A stretch of 64,000 nucleotides of DNA from Marinihelvus fidelis (GCF_008725655.1 NZ_VYXP01000002.1:248001-312000), one strand, 5' to 3'; shown: positions 39,934 through 49,470, counted from the first letter of the stretch. Numbers and translations are program-made. Notes: generated by a model from the sequence alone, not told the origin.

Positions 39934-39970
39934 GGTTGTCCTCTTCGTGAATTCAGGCTTGGATGAATCT

Positions 39971-40450
39971 TCAATGGTGGTTGGTGACCGCACAATCAAG
40001 CACCGGCGTGGCCACGGCCCTGATCTCGATACCCAGTGGCTCGAGCGAGCCCGGCAGCCGTCTGCGCGCCCACAGCAGCGCCACGCTGGCCGCGAGCAGG
40101 CCGGCAATGCCAGTTACGATGTCTGCCACGGCGCCATCGGTCGAAGGCGGCAGGACCAGCGCTGCGCAAAATGCCCCCGCCAGGCCAGCCAGCAATGGCA
40201 GGGCAAACAGCTGTGCGGTCATGGCCAGGAAACGGTGCTCCGGGATACACAGCCACACCGGGTCGCCCGCTCTCGCGGTCACCGTGTTAGCCAGGCTGAG
40301 TTCAACCGGCTCACAACGTAACAGGCGCCCGAAAAGACCGGCACCGCAGCCCTTTCCGGCATCGCAGGCGGTGCAACCTGACTGCCCACCAACGCGGACG
40401 ATGGCCCGGTCATCGACCACGGCCACCACCCTGCCCTGCTGTTCGATCAT
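39971..40450 (-). CDS. rseC: RseC/MucC family membrane protein
   Basis: A 159-aa protein with an N-terminal Cys-rich segment (GCTACDAGKGCGAGLFGR) and two membrane helices (about residues 78-97 and 108-127), the RseC architecture. In E. coli RseC is tied to the SoxR reduction system and sigma-E modulation. Its ATG overlaps the rseB stop (ATGA). Confidence 0.9.
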   Translation of the reverse strand: MIEQQGRVVAVVDDRAIVRVGGQSGCTACDAGKGCGAGLFGRLLRCEPVELSLANTVTARAGDPVWLCIPEHRFLAMTAQLFALPLLAGLAGAFCAALVLPPSTDGAVADIVTGIAGLLAASVALLWARRRLPGSLEPLGIEIRAVATPVLDCAVTNHH

Positions 40451-41436
40451 GGCAACTCGGGCAGTTCGGAAAAGGCCTTGCCGATGCGCTTGACGGTCAG
40501 CGGCGGCACTTCGCCGATGGCGGTCACCATGCGGCCGTCGACGACTTCCGTCCAGGCGTTGGTGGTGCCCATGCGGCTCAGCCCGCCCGCGTCGGCGCGC
40601 TCGCCAGCACCGGATTCGATGTACACGGACACCGCGGCCAGGCCGTCACTGTAGACCCAGTGGGTCAGCTCGCCGCCACCGGCGCCGGGTTCACTGGCCC
40701 GTGCCACCAGCTGGTAGCCCGGCGGCAGGCCCATCGGCGCCAGCGGGGTGTCGATGACCGGCCCCGGTTTCGGTGCCGGGGACATGGGGTCACGCTGACC
40801 CAGCTCGATGAACTCTTTCTCTGCAGTACCGGATTTCAACTCGGCCACATCAACCTGGTCGCCAGTACGCAACTCGGTAAACACCAGCTTGGCCAGCAGT
40901 TTGTGCTTGGGGTTGAACAACACCCAGCGCAGCAACAGGCCGGAGTCTTCATCCAGCCACAGGTCGTAGCCATTGCGGTACTGGTCCTGCGGCACGATGC
41001 GCACCTGCTGCCCTACCCGGCCGGCGACACGGTCCTTCTTGCCCAGTTCGAAACGGTAATGCCGCTGCACCTTCCGGAAGGCCTCGACGTCGAACTCGGG
41101 GAACACGGAACCTGTGGCCAGTGCGGCCTTCATGCCCGGGTCTTCCTCACCCAGCGCGCAACGCACGCCATTGCCGTCACGGATCACCTCGCGGTGTGGG
41201 CCGGAAATCGACACCATGCGCTCGTGCACTTCACCATCGGTGTTGACATGGGTGATCCGCATCGTATCGACGTCTTCGTCGCGGACATAGACAAACGTGC
41301 CCTGGTAGCTCATCTCGCGCATGGCGGTGGCCATGCGTTCAAGCCATACCCGGGCCTCGTCACTGGTGTCCGGACCGGCATGCGCGGGCGCTACGGACAG
41401 CGCCAGCAGCATGACCAGCAGGAACCTCATGGTCAT
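40447..41436 (-). CDS. rseB: Sigma-E regulatory protein RseB (MucB)
   Basis: Periplasmic protein that binds the RseA periplasmic domain and shields it from DegS cleavage until lipids or lipopolysaccharide displace it. The 329-aa protein has a signal peptide (MRFLLVMLLALSVAPAHA), the lipid-binding fold with MSYQGTFVYVRDEDVDTMRI and RNGYDLWLDEDSGLLLRW, and the C-terminal domain with GELTHWVYSDGLAAVSVYIE. Starts at either of two nearby ATGs (41436, 41430). Confidence 0.93.
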   Translation of the reverse strand: MTMRFLLVMLLALSVAPAHAGPDTSDEARVWLERMATAMREMSYQGTFVYVRDEDVDTMRITHVNTDGEVHERMVSISGPHREVIRDGNGVRCALGEEDPGMKAALATGSVFPEFDVEAFRKVQRHYRFELGKKDRVAGRVGQQVRIVPQDQYRNGYDLWLDEDSGLLLRWVLFNPKHKLLAKLVFTELRTGDQVDVAELKSGTAEKEFIELGQRDPMSPAPKPGPVIDTPLAPMGLPPGYQLVARASEPGAGGGELTHWVYSDGLAAVSVYIESGAGERADAGGLSRMGTTNAWTEVVDGRMVTAIGEVPPLTVKRIGKAFSELPELP

Positions 41437-41444
41437 CAGGGAAT

Positions 41445-42095
41445 TCAGTTCTGCGGGGTCTGCGAATCGACCGCGCCGGTGACCGGCGTGTCGGCGGCGT
41501 CTTCACCGGCCGCACCGTCTTCGGCCTGGTCAGCCTGCGCGGTCGACGCGGTGACCATGGGCACGTAGGAGACGAACCCCTGGCGCCCGACCGTGCCGGC
41601 GGCCCGGTTATGGCGCAGAAGGTAGCCATTCAGGCGCTGGCGTGCTTCAGCCTGGCCGTTGAACGAGGCCGGCTGCGACTCCGGCATGACGCCGAGCGGG
41701 TTGGGGCTGGCAAACGGCTGCGCGGGCTCGGTGGCCGGCGTGGTGCCCGGCGTGACGCCATTGACCGTCAGCAACACGGCCATGACCGCAACCGATGCCG
41801 CGATGGCGAACCCGGACGCCGGCTTCAGCCATGTCGGTACGCGCCTGGCCGGGGCCTGTTCGGCAGCCGCCTCGGCCGCCATTTCAGCATCGACCCGGTC
41901 CAGGTCGACGGTCAACCGGCACAGGGCCAGTTCGCCGCCCTGGCGCCGCATGCAGTCGCGGATCAGGTGATACCGCTCCCACGTTGTGCTCATTTCCGGA
42001 TCCGACCCCATCCTGCGGGCGACGAACTTCGCGGTGTCCTGCGACATTTCGCCATCCATCAGGCTGGAAAGGTGTTCCAAGGTGTCCTTGTTCAT
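41445..42095 (-). CDS. rseA: Anti-sigma-E factor RseA (MucA)
   Basis: A 216-aa single-pass protein that holds RpoE at the membrane. The cytoplasmic domain has LEHLSSLMDGEMSQDTAKFV and WERYHLIRDCMRRQG, typical of RseA. The membrane helix is about residues 93-111 (FAIAASVAVMAVLLTVNGV), and the periplasmic part ends with a conserved LNGYLLRHNRAAG segment that contacts RseB, then an acidic tail. It follows rpoE by 55 bp. Confidence 0.92.
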   Translation of the reverse strand: MNKDTLEHLSSLMDGEMSQDTAKFVARRMGSDPEMSTTWERYHLIRDCMRRQGGELALCRLTVDLDRVDAEMAAEAAAEQAPARRVPTWLKPASGFAIAASVAVMAVLLTVNGVTPGTTPATEPAQPFASPNPLGVMPESQPASFNGQAEARQRLNGYLLRHNRAAGTVGRQGFVSYVPMVTASTAQADQAEDGAAGEDAADTPVTGAVDSQTPQN

Positions 42096-42150
42096 AAACT
42101 GTCTGCCTACCCGTGCCTATTGGGTGATTAAAATCTATTGTGCCCCGGTG

Positions 42151-42789
42151 CTATTGACCATGAACCAGGGGCTTAAGTTTCTCGTCGATCGCTTCGCGTG
42201 CCCGGAAAATGCGTGAACGGACGGTGCCGATCGGGCATTCCATGGTCGTGGCGATCTCGTCATAACTCATGCCTTCGATTTCCCGCAGGATGATCGCGGT
42301 CCGCAGATCCTCCGGCAGTTCGGCGATGGCGTCATAGACGGTGCGCTCGATTTCCTCGCGCATCAGCTCGTTTTCGGGTGTACCCCGTTCCTTGAGCCGG
42401 CTGTCCATGTCGTACTGTTCCGCGTCGTTGGCGTCGATATCGCTGGCCGGCGGACGGCGGTTGCGCGCCACCAGCCAGTTCTTCGCCGTGTTGATGGCGA
42501 TACGGTACAGCCAGGTATAGAACGCACTGTCACCACGGAACTTGCCAATGGCGCGGTAAGCCTTGATGAAGGCCTCCTGCGCCACGTCCTGCGCTTCCGC
42601 ACCATCCGACACGTAACGCGAAACAAGGCTGACGATCCGGTGCTGGTACTTGCGGATCAGCAGGTCGAAGGCGGTCTTGTCGCCCTTCTGCACCCGCTCG
42701 ACCAGCAGCTGGTCCACCTGGGCCTCGCCAAGCTTCTGCTCGTCGCCATTGTCCTGCTCGCCATCATTGGCGCGCGCCTTGTCGCTCAT
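42151..42789 (-). CDS. rpoE: RNA polymerase sigma-E factor (AlgU)
   Basis: Envelope-stress sigma factor of 212 aa with a 20-residue acidic N-terminal extension. Region 2 contains FDLLIRKYQHRIVSLVSRYV and FRGDSAFYTWLYRIAINTAK; region 4 contains LPEDLRTAIILREIEGMSYD and CPIGTVRSRIFRAREAI, near-identical to E. coli RpoE and AlgU. The ATG at 42789 has GGAG five nt upstream; longer readings would cross the promoter below. Operon rpoE-rseA-rseB-rseC-mucD. Confidence 0.97.
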   Translation of the reverse strand: MSDKARANDGEQDNGDEQKLGEAQVDQLLVERVQKGDKTAFDLLIRKYQHRIVSLVSRYVSDGAEAQDVAQEAFIKAYRAIGKFRGDSAFYTWLYRIAINTAKNWLVARNRRPPASDIDANDAEQYDMDSRLKERGTPENELMREEIERTVYDAIAELPEDLRTAIILREIEGMSYDEIATTMECPIGTVRSRIFRAREAIDEKLKPLVHGQ

Positions 42790-42930
42790 CTGCACTCCCC
42801 CGGAGCGACCCGTATCCCCGGCCCCAAAAGGCCCGGGCGTTGCCGTCCGTACGCTTTGCGAGGATATCATGCGGCTCCCCCACTCGTTATTCGTTGCATT
42901 CGCGTTACCTTCCAGGAATCGCTGCTTTGC

Positions 42931-42958
42931 TCTGACCGGGCGTGTGGCCGCAAGTTCC
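42931..42958 (-). promoter_or_regulatory. Sigma-E-type autoregulatory promoter of rpoE
   Basis: On the minus strand GGAACTT (42958-42952) is followed after 16 bp by TCAGA (42935-42931). This matches the sigma-E/AlgU pattern GGAACTT-N16-TCnGA. Transcription would begin near 42925, leaving a leader of about 135 nt before rpoE. It would let RpoE drive its own operon. The rest of the 276-bp gap up to the ALDH7 start holds no other feature I can support. Confidence 0.8.
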
Positions 42959-43065
42959 CGAATCGGGCGACCTCGTTTCCCACCCGGTCGATGCCTGTAC
43001 GCCCATGTCCGGCAAATGCGATAATGCGCGGCTTTCCGAATTAACGAACACGCTGGGGGTTCAGC

Positions 43066-44583
43066 ATGGATTTTCTCCGCTCTCTGGGTATCAACGACGA
43101 CAACCCGGGTGCCTGCTTCGGCAACACCGAATATTCTTCCACCACCGACGCCGGGCAGGTTGAAAGCATCAACCCGTCTACCGGCGAAGTGATTGGCCGG
43201 GTCTGGTCCGCGTCCGAAGCCGACTACGAAAAGGTCATGGCAAAAGCCGTTGAAGTGGCCGCCGAGTGGCGCACCGTCCCGGCCCCGCAGCGCGGTGAAG
43301 CCATCCGCCTTTGCACCGAGGCCCTGCGCCAGCACAAGGATGCCCTGGGCAGCCTGGTCAGCCTGGAGATGGGAAAGATCAAGGCCGAGGGCGACGGCGA
43401 AGTGCAGGAGATGATCGATATCGGCGATTTCGCCGTCGGCCAGTCGCGCATGCTCTACGGCAACACCATGCATTCGGAGCGCCCACTGCACCGCATGTAC
43501 GAGCAGTGGCATCCGCTGGGCGTGGTCGGCGTGATCTCCGCGTTCAACTTTCCGGTGGCCGTATGGGCCTGGAACTCTTTCCTGGCGGCCATCTGCGGCA
43601 ACGCCACCGTGTGGAAGCCGTCGCCGAAGGGTGCGCTGTGCTGCGTGGCGGTGCAGAACATCTGCAACACGGCGCTTGAGGACGGTGGCTTCCCGCCGAT
43701 CTTCCTGAGCTTTATCGAGGACGGCAATGCACTGGCCGAACGCTTCGTCGACGACCGCCGCGTCGCCCTGATGTCGTTCACGGGCTCCACCGCGGTGGGC
43801 CGCCAGGTGGGTGAGCGCGTTGCCGCGCGCATGGGCAAGAGCCTGCTGGAACTGGGCGGCAACAATGCCCTGATCCTGGACGCCTCGGCCGACCTGAAGA
43901 TGGCCATCCCCGGCATTGTCTTTGGCGCCGTCGGCACGGCCGGCCAGCGTTGCACCACCACGCGCCGCCTGTTCGTGCACGACTCCATTTTTGACGAAGT
44001 GAAGTCCATCCTGGCCGACGCCTATGGCCAGGTGCGCATTGGCAACCCGTTGGACGCGTCCACGCTGATGGGCCCGCTCACCGACGCCGCCAGCGTCGCC
44101 CGCTACGAGGCCGCCGTGGCCGCGGCCGTCGAGGCCGGTGGCGAGGTACTGTTCGGTGGCAAGGCCATCGACGGCCCAGGCTTCTTCGTCGAGCCGGCCC
44201 TGATCGTGGCGCAGAACGACTGGGACATCGTCCAGGACGAGACCTTCGCGCCGATCCTGTACGTGATTCCGTTCAGCGACCTGGACGACGCCATCGGCAT
44301 GCAGAATGACGTCAAACAGGGCCTGTCCTCGGCCATCTTCACCAACGACATCCGCAACGCCGAGCGTTTCCTGGCGGCGACGGGTTCGGACTGCGGGATC
44401 GCCAACGTCAACATCGGCACCTCCGGCGCCGAGATCGGCGGCGCCTTCGGCGGTGAAAAAGAAACCGGCGGCGGCCGCGAATCCGGCTCCGACGCCTGGA
44501 AGGCCTACATGCGCCGGCAGACGAACACCATCAACTGGGGTTCTGAGTTGCCGCTGGCACAGGGGATCAAGTTCGACCTGTAG
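43066..44583 (+). CDS. ALDH7-family aldehyde dehydrogenase (antiquitin-like)
   Basis: A 505-aa NAD+-dependent dehydrogenase of the ALDH7 family, which oxidises L-2-aminoadipate semialdehyde (piperideine-6-carboxylate) in lysine catabolism. Seen: [45 protein letters not shown] (Glu base), [15 protein letters not shown] (nucleophilic Cys), and the ALDH7-type [26 protein letters not shown] stretch precedes the ATG. Its stop codon begins a 7-bp repeat array that leads into pyrD. Divergent from rpoE. Confidence 0.93.
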   Translation: MDFLRSLGINDDNPGACFGNTEYSSTTDAGQVESINPSTGEVIGRVWSASEADYEKVMAKAVEVAAEWRTVPAPQRGEAIRLCTEALRQHKDALGSLVSLEMGKIKAEGDGEVQEMIDIGDFAVGQSRMLYGNTMHSERPLHRMYEQWHPLGVVGVISAFNFPVAVWAWNSFLAAICGNATVWKPSPKGALCCVAVQNICNTALEDGGFPPIFLSFIEDGNALAERFVDDRRVALMSFTGSTAVGRQVGERVAARMGKSLLELGGNNALILDASADLKMAIPGIVFGAVGTAGQRCTTTRRLFVHDSIFDEVKSILADAYGQVRIGNPLDASTLMGPLTDAASVARYEAAVAAAVEAGGEVLFGGKAIDGPGFFVEPALIVAQNDWDIVQDETFAPILYVIPFSDLDDAIGMQNDVKQGLSSAIFTNDIRNAERFLAATGSDCGIANVNIGTSGAEIGGAFGGEKETGGGRESGSDAWKAYMRRQTNTINWGSELPLAQGIKFDL

Positions 44584-44622
44584 GCGGTAGGCGTGAGGAG
44601 GAAGGCGGAAGGAGTGGAGATG
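44581..44622 (+). repeat. Single array of 7-bp repeats between ALDH7 and pyrD
   Basis: Starting with the ALDH7 stop codon, the sequence reads in sevens: TAGGCGG, TAGGCGT, GAGGAGG, AAGGCGG, AAGGAGT, GGAGATG. The consensus NAGGNGN resembles the AGGAGNN units near 3.9 kb. The array fills the whole gap and its last units supply the purine-rich ribosome site of pyrD (GGAG five nt before GTG 44625). Confidence 0.75.
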
Positions 44623-44624
44623 TC

Positions 44625-45650
44625 GTGTTTGGTGTGATTCGCAAGGCGTTGTTTCAGCTGCCGGCTGAGAAGGCGCATGAACTGGCGCTGGAAGGGCTGG
44701 CGAAGAGTCATGCGCTGGGCGCGGCGAAAAGGATGTATCCGCGTGTCGACGCGCCGCTGCGGGTCATGGGGCTGGAGTTCGCCAACGGCGCCGGCCTGGC
44801 AGCCGGCATGGACAAGAACGGCGACTATATCGACGCGCTGGGCGACCTGGGTTTCGGCTTTATCGAGGTCGGCACCGTGACGCCGCGGCCGCAGCCGGGC
44901 AACCCCAAACCGCGCATCTTCCGCCTTGAAAAGGCCGGGGCGATGATCAATCGCCTCGGCTTCAACAACAAGGGCGTCGATCACCTCGTCGGCCAGGTAA
45001 CCAAACGAACTTTCGATGGCGTGCTGGGCATCAACATCGGCAAGAATTTCGATACGCCGAACGAGAAGGCGGTCGACGACTACCTGGCCTGCTTCAACGC
45101 CGTCTATCCGCACGCCGACTACATCACGGTGAACATCTCCTCGCCCAACACGCGCGGCCTGCGCGACCTGCAGGGCGAAGAGGCGCTGAACCAGCTGCTG
45201 CGCACGCTGGCCAACCGCCGCCGTGACCTGGCCGGCGACCATGGCCGGCGCGTGCCGATTGCCGTGAAAGTGGCGCCGGACCTGGACAGCGAGGCCGTCA
45301 CCGCCATCGCCGCGGCCGTGTCGCGACACCAGATGGACGCGGTGATCGCCACCAACACCACCATCAGCCGTGACGGCGTGCAGGGCCTGAAACACGCCGA
45401 GGAAACCGGCGGCCTGTCCGGTCGCCCGCTGCTGGAGTCGTCCACCGCAATCCTGGCCGCGCTGCGGGACGCCCTGCCCCGTGACATCGCGCTGATCGGC
45501 GTCGGTGGAATCGCCAGTGGCCGCGACGCCGCCATGAAGATCAGGGCCGGCGCCGACCTGGTGCAGTTCTACACGGGCTTCGTCTACCGCGGCCCCACCC
45601 TGGTGGCGGAAGCCGCGCGGGGCGTGAAGGCCGCGCGCGGGAACGCATGA
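44625..45650 (+). CDS. pyrD: Dihydroorotate dehydrogenase (quinone), class 2
   Basis: Membrane-associated enzyme oxidising dihydroorotate to orotate with ubiquinone. The 341-aa protein has the N-terminal amphipathic helix (LPAEKAHELALEGLAKSHAL), AAGMDKNGDYIDALGDLGFG, FNNKGVD, ITVNISSPNTRGLRDLQ with the catalytic Ser of class 2 enzymes, and GVGGIASGRDAAMKIRAGAD binding FMN. Starts with GTG, its ribosome site lying in the repeat array. Overlaps murB by ATGA. Confidence 0.96.
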   Translation: MFGVIRKALFQLPAEKAHELALEGLAKSHALGAAKRMYPRVDAPLRVMGLEFANGAGLAAGMDKNGDYIDALGDLGFGFIEVGTVTPRPQPGNPKPRIFRLEKAGAMINRLGFNNKGVDHLVGQVTKRTFDGVLGINIGKNFDTPNEKAVDDYLACFNAVYPHADYITVNISSPNTRGLRDLQGEEALNQLLRTLANRRRDLAGDHGRRVPIAVKVAPDLDSEAVTAIAAAVSRHQMDAVIATNTTISRDGVQGLKHAEETGGLSGRPLLESSTAILAALRDALPRDIALIGVGGIASGRDAAMKIRAGADLVQFYTGFVYRGPTLVAEAARGVKAARGNA

Positions 45651-46654
45651 GGCTGAAGCCCTTCAACACCCTGGGCGTCGATGCCCGGGCCGAGCACCTC
45701 ATCACCCTTTCACGGCCGCAGGACCTGGCTGACACTGAATTCGACCCAGCGCGCGACCTGGTACTCGGCGAAGGCAGCAATGTGCTGCTCGCGGGTGACG
45801 TACCCGGCACGGTCATCCTGAACCGGCTTAGCGGGCGAAGAATCCTTGATGACGACGGCGATAGCGTGGTTGTCGAGGCTGCCGGCGGTGAGCGCTGGCA
45901 CGACCTGGTGCGCTGGACCCTGGACCAGGGCCTAAGTGGGCTGGAAAACCTGTCACTGATCCCCGGCCTGGCCGGTGCGGCCCCGATGCAGAATATCGGC
46001 GCCTATGGCGTCGAACTGGCCGACCACCTGGTCAGCCTGGACGCCTGGGACTGGCGTACGGGCTCGATGCGTACGTTCAGCGTCACCGATTGCCGCTTCG
46101 GGTACCGTGACAGCCACTTCAAGACCGGCGAGCCCGATCGCTACCTGGTTACGGCCATACGGCTGCGGTTATCCCGGCCGTTCACACCGCGACTGGATTA
46201 TCCCGGCCTGGCCACCGCGCTGGCCGAAGCCGGCATCGACAAGCCCACGGCCCGGGATGTCAGCGACGCGGTCTCCCGCGTCCGGCAAAGCAAGCTGCCC
46301 GACCCCGCCGTTATCGGCAATGCCGGCAGCTTCTTCCGCAACCCGGTCATCGAGGACGGCCTGGCCGACGACCTGCGCGGCCGTTTTGCCGGGCTGCCGG
46401 TCTATCCCGCCGCTGACGGCCAGGCCAAGCTGAGCGCCGGCTGGATGATCGAGCATTGCGGCTGGAAAGGCTTCCGCGACGGCGACGCCGGCATCTCGGA
46501 GCAGCATGCCCTGGTGCTGGTCAACCACGGCAGCGCCACCGGGCGGCAGCTGGTCGACCTGGCCTGGCGGGTACGCGACAGTGTCGCGGAAACCTTCGGC
46601 GTGACCCTTGAAAACGAACCCCGGGTGATCGAATTCCCGGGCCATGAACACTGA
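45647..46654 (+). CDS. murB: UDP-N-acetylenolpyruvoylglucosamine reductase
   Basis: Makes UDP-MurNAc, second step of peptidoglycan synthesis, using FAD and NADPH. The 335-aa type I enzyme shows NTLGVDARAE, LVLGEGSNVLLAG, GLENLSLIPGLAGAAPMQNI (FAD-binding), FGYRDSHFK, GNAGSFFRNP with the catalytic Ser, and LSAGWMIEHCGWKG. Coupled to pyrD by a 4-bp overlap. Confidence 0.96.
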   Translation: MRLKPFNTLGVDARAEHLITLSRPQDLADTEFDPARDLVLGEGSNVLLAGDVPGTVILNRLSGRRILDDDGDSVVVEAAGGERWHDLVRWTLDQGLSGLENLSLIPGLAGAAPMQNIGAYGVELADHLVSLDAWDWRTGSMRTFSVTDCRFGYRDSHFKTGEPDRYLVTAIRLRLSRPFTPRLDYPGLATALAEAGIDKPTARDVSDAVSRVRQSKLPDPAVIGNAGSFFRNPVIEDGLADDLRGRFAGLPVYPAADGQAKLSAGWMIEHCGWKGFRDGDAGISEQHALVLVNHGSATGRQLVDLAWRVRDSVAETFGVTLENEPRVIEFPGHEH

Positions 46655-46676
46655 AACCGCAAAGACGGAGATTAAT

Positions 46677-48422
46677 GTGCACATCACCAGAACCCCCTTG
46701 TTCATTGCCCTCGCCGCCCTGGCGCTGAGCGCCTGCAGCAAAAGCGAAGACGCCACCACCACGACAGCCGCGCCTGTTGAGCCGGCCGCCGTGGAAGCCA
46801 TAGAGCCTGCGCCTGTCAGTGCCGAAACCACGGCCGATGTCGCCGCGGCTGCGATCAGTGGCGACAGCCTGATGACCAGTATCGGCGCGCTGGCCTCCGA
46901 TGAATTCGGTGGTCGCGCACCAATGTCCGAGGGCGAACGCCTGACCCTGGATTTCCTCGAAGCCGAGTTCAAGGCGCTGGGGCTGGAGCCGATGTTCGGT
47001 GACAGCTACCGCCAGCCAGTGCCGCTGGTCTCCATCGAGGCCGACAGCGACACCGCGCTGACCATCACCGCCGCCGACGGCAACACCACCGTGTACGCCT
47101 ACGGCGCCGATGCCGTTTTCGGCACCTCGCGCGTGGTCGAGGAAACCGGCCTGGACGCCAGCGAGCTGGTGTGGGCGGGCTACGGCATCGTCGCGCCGGA
47201 ATACGACTGGAACGACTACGAGGGCCTGGATGTGGCCGGCAAGACCGTCGTGGTGCTGGTCAATGACCCGGGCTACGCCACCGGCAACCCGGACCTGTTC
47301 AACGGCAACAAGATGACCTACTACGGCCGCTGGACCTACAAGTATGAAGAGGCTGCGCGCCAGGGTGCGGCGGGCGCAATCATCGTTCACCAGACCGAGC
47401 CGGCCTCCTATGGCTGGAACGTGGTCGAGGGCAGCTGGACCGGCCCGCAGTTCCACCTGGCCAGCGCCGACGGCAACGCAGGCAACCTGGCCCTGGAAGG
47501 CTGGGTCCGGCATGAAGTCGCGCAGGAAATTTTTACTGCCGCCGGCAAGGACCTGGCCGCGATGACCGCCGCGGCAGCCGAATCGTCCGTGACGCTGGAG
47601 CCGCTTGGGGTGACCGCCACCGCACCCATTCGCAACACGCTGGAACATGCCGAATCATTCAATATCGGTGCGGTGATCCCCGGTGCCGAACGCCCCGACG
47701 AGATGTTCATCTACATGGGCCACTGGGACCACCTGGGCGTCATGCCGCATGAAGACGGCGCCGAGGGTGATTTCATCTACAACGGCGCCGAAGACAACGC
47801 CAGCGGCACCGCGGCGCTGATCGAAGTGGCTCGCGCGTTCAAGGCGCTGCCGACCGCGCCCGAGCGCACTGTCGGTTTCCTGGCCGTCACCGCGGAAGAA
47901 TCCGGCCTGCTGGGTTCAAAGGCCTACGCCGCCAACCCGGCCTGGCCGATGAACAAGACCGTCGCCGGCATCAACATGGACGTGCTGAATTTCGCCGGCC
48001 TGGTGAACGACATCGAGGTGGTCGGTTTCGGCGGCTCGGAGATGGAGGACATCCTGGCCACCGAGGCGAAGCACTACGGGCGCACGCTGACCCCCGAGGC
48101 GACGCCGGAGGCCGGTTACTACTACCGCTCCGACCACTTTAACTTCGCCAAGAAGGGTGTGCCGATCCTGTACGCCAAGGGCGGCACGGTGGCCCGTGAC
48201 GGCGACAGCCAGGCCATTGCCGATTACAAGGCGGCGTACCGCGCCGAGCGTTACCACGGCGTCGCCGACGAAATCATCGATGACTGGGATATCGACGCGG
48301 CGGTCGAGGACATGCGGCTGTTCTTCCGCATCGGCCTGAACGTGGCCGACAGCGACCAGTGGCCGGCCTGGAATGAAGGCAACGAGTTCAAGGCCATTCG
48401 CGACGCCTCGCTGGCCGAGTAA
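46677..48422 (+). CDS. M28-family zinc aminopeptidase, lipoprotein
   Basis: A 581-aa exported peptidase. The signal peptide ends in a lipobox (LFIALAALALSACSKSED), so it is a lipoprotein. A Thr/Ala-rich linker leads to a PA-like insert (about 130-300, VWAGYGIVAPEYDWNDYEGL, QGAAGAIIVHQTEPASYGWN) within the M28 core, whose metal ligands lie in YMGHWDHLGV, NGAEDNASGTAALIE, AVTAEESGLLGS, and YRSDHFNFAKKG. The GTG at 46677 has GGAG six nt upstream and gives a normal signal peptide. A ten-pair hairpin follows. Confidence 0.93.
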   Translation: MHITRTPLFIALAALALSACSKSEDATTTTAAPVEPAAVEAIEPAPVSAETTADVAAAAISGDSLMTSIGALASDEFGGRAPMSEGERLTLDFLEAEFKALGLEPMFGDSYRQPVPLVSIEADSDTALTITAADGNTTVYAYGADAVFGTSRVVEETGLDASELVWAGYGIVAPEYDWNDYEGLDVAGKTVVVLVNDPGYATGNPDLFNGNKMTYYGRWTYKYEEAARQGAAGAIIVHQTEPASYGWNVVEGSWTGPQFHLASADGNAGNLALEGWVRHEVAQEIFTAAGKDLAAMTAAAAESSVTLEPLGVTATAPIRNTLEHAESFNIGAVIPGAERPDEMFIYMGHWDHLGVMPHEDGAEGDFIYNGAEDNASGTAALIEVARAFKALPTAPERTVGFLAVTAEESGLLGSKAYAANPAWPMNKTVAGINMDVLNFAGLVNDIEVVGFGGSEMEDILATEAKHYGRTLTPEATPEAGYYYRSDHFNFAKKGVPILYAKGGTVARDGDSQAIADYKAAYRAERYHGVADEIIDDWDIDAAVEDMRLFFRIGLNVADSDQWPAWNEGNEFKAIRDASLAE

Positions 48423-48450
48423 GCGCCGAATCCTGACGATCACATCGTAC

Positions 48451-48476
48451 CCGCCGGGGCCATCGTGCCCCGGCGG
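48451..48476. terminator. GC-rich hairpin between convergent M28 peptidase and 5'-nucleotidase genes
   Basis: CCGCCGGGGC (48451-48460) and GCCCCGGCGG (48467-48476) form a perfect 10-bp stem with loop CATCGT. Only a short TCATTT follows on the plus strand, so termination is likely but not textbook. Confidence 0.6.
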
Positions 48477-48506
48477 TCATTTCCGGCGAAGCCCGCCGGA
48501 CACCCC

Positions 48507-49421
48507 CTACTCGTTGACCACCCCGTGCGGCACATGGCCGGACGCCACGTGCGGCCGCGCCGACTCGATATGGGTGAGCTGGTCATCGAAGAAGATATCC
48601 GCGCCGAAAGCAGCCAGGAACGGCCCCTTGGACTTGCCACCCAAAAACAACGCCTCGTCGATACGGATGCCCCATTCACGCAGCGTCAGGATGACGCGCT
48701 TGTGCGCCGGCGCCGAGCGTGCCGTGACCAGCGCGGTGCGGATCGGGTTGTCTTCAATGGGGTACGCCGACTGGATCTCGTGCAGCACCTGCAACATGCG
48801 TTTGAACGGCCCGCCGTTCAGCGGCCGGCCGGCGGCCTCGCGCTCGCTTTTTGAGAATGCTTCCAGCCCCTCGGCCTGGTAGATGCGCTCGGCCTCGTCG
48901 CTGAACACCACGGCGTCACCATCGAAAGCGATACGCAGCTGCCCATTCTGGCGGCCCGAGGCCGCGCCCGGCAAGACCATCGCCGCGGCGAAACCGGCCG
49001 CGAGCACATTGCGCACGTCATCGACATGGGTCGACAGGAACAGGTCTGCGCCCAGAGCCTTCATGTAGCGGTCCGGCGGCTCGCCATTCGTGAACACCGC
49101 GCGCTCGACGTGCAACCCGTGATGCTCGATGGTGTTGAAGATGCGCAGGCCGGTATCGGCGCTGTTGCGCGAGGCCAGGATGACTTCGACGCCGGGGTGC
49201 TCGACGCCATCGTCGTTCAGGGCCAGCAGCTTCTTGACCAGAGGGAACGCCACACCGGGCGAAAGAACCTCGTCCTCGCGGTCGAGCTGGTAGCGCTGGT
49301 AGGCCTGCAGGCCCTCTGCCTCGAAGACCTCGTGGCTACGCTCCAGGTCAAACAGCGCGCGCGAGGAGATCGCCACCACCAGGGGCCGCGGGTGCAGGTT
49401 TTGTACCTTTTCGTCGTTCAT
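48507..49421 (-). CDS. 5'-nucleotidase, cN-I-like family
   Basis: A 304-aa protein of the prokaryotic/cN-I 5'-nucleotidase family (PF06189 type). Seen: LVVAISSRALFDLERSHEVF with family Asp, VILASRNSADTGLRIFNTIE, DLFLSTHVDDVRNVLAAGFA, RIAFDGDAVVFSDEAERIY (FDGDAVxFSDE acidic motif) and LFLGGKSKGPFLAAFGADIF. It dephosphorylates nucleoside monophosphates. Runs convergent with the M28 gene and divergent from the EamA transporter. Confidence 0.9.
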   Translation of the reverse strand: MNDEKVQNLHPRPLVVAISSRALFDLERSHEVFEAEGLQAYQRYQLDREDEVLSPGVAFPLVKKLLALNDDGVEHPGVEVILASRNSADTGLRIFNTIEHHGLHVERAVFTNGEPPDRYMKALGADLFLSTHVDDVRNVLAAGFAAAMVLPGAASGRQNGQLRIAFDGDAVVFSDEAERIYQAEGLEAFSKSEREAAGRPLNGGPFKRMLQVLHEIQSAYPIEDNPIRTALVTARSAPAHKRVILTLREWGIRIDEALFLGGKSKGPFLAAFGADIFFDDQLTHIESARPHVASGHVPHGVVNE

Positions 49422-49470
49422 GGCATTACTTTAACCGAGCTGATTCTCAAAAGCTGATAGAGTCGAAATC

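Noticed and set aside
42790-43980. N-terminal 397-codon extension of rpoE in the same frame
   Set aside because: It runs antisense through ALDH7 and across the sigma-E promoter. The GGAG-preceded ATG at 42789 gives normal RpoE length.
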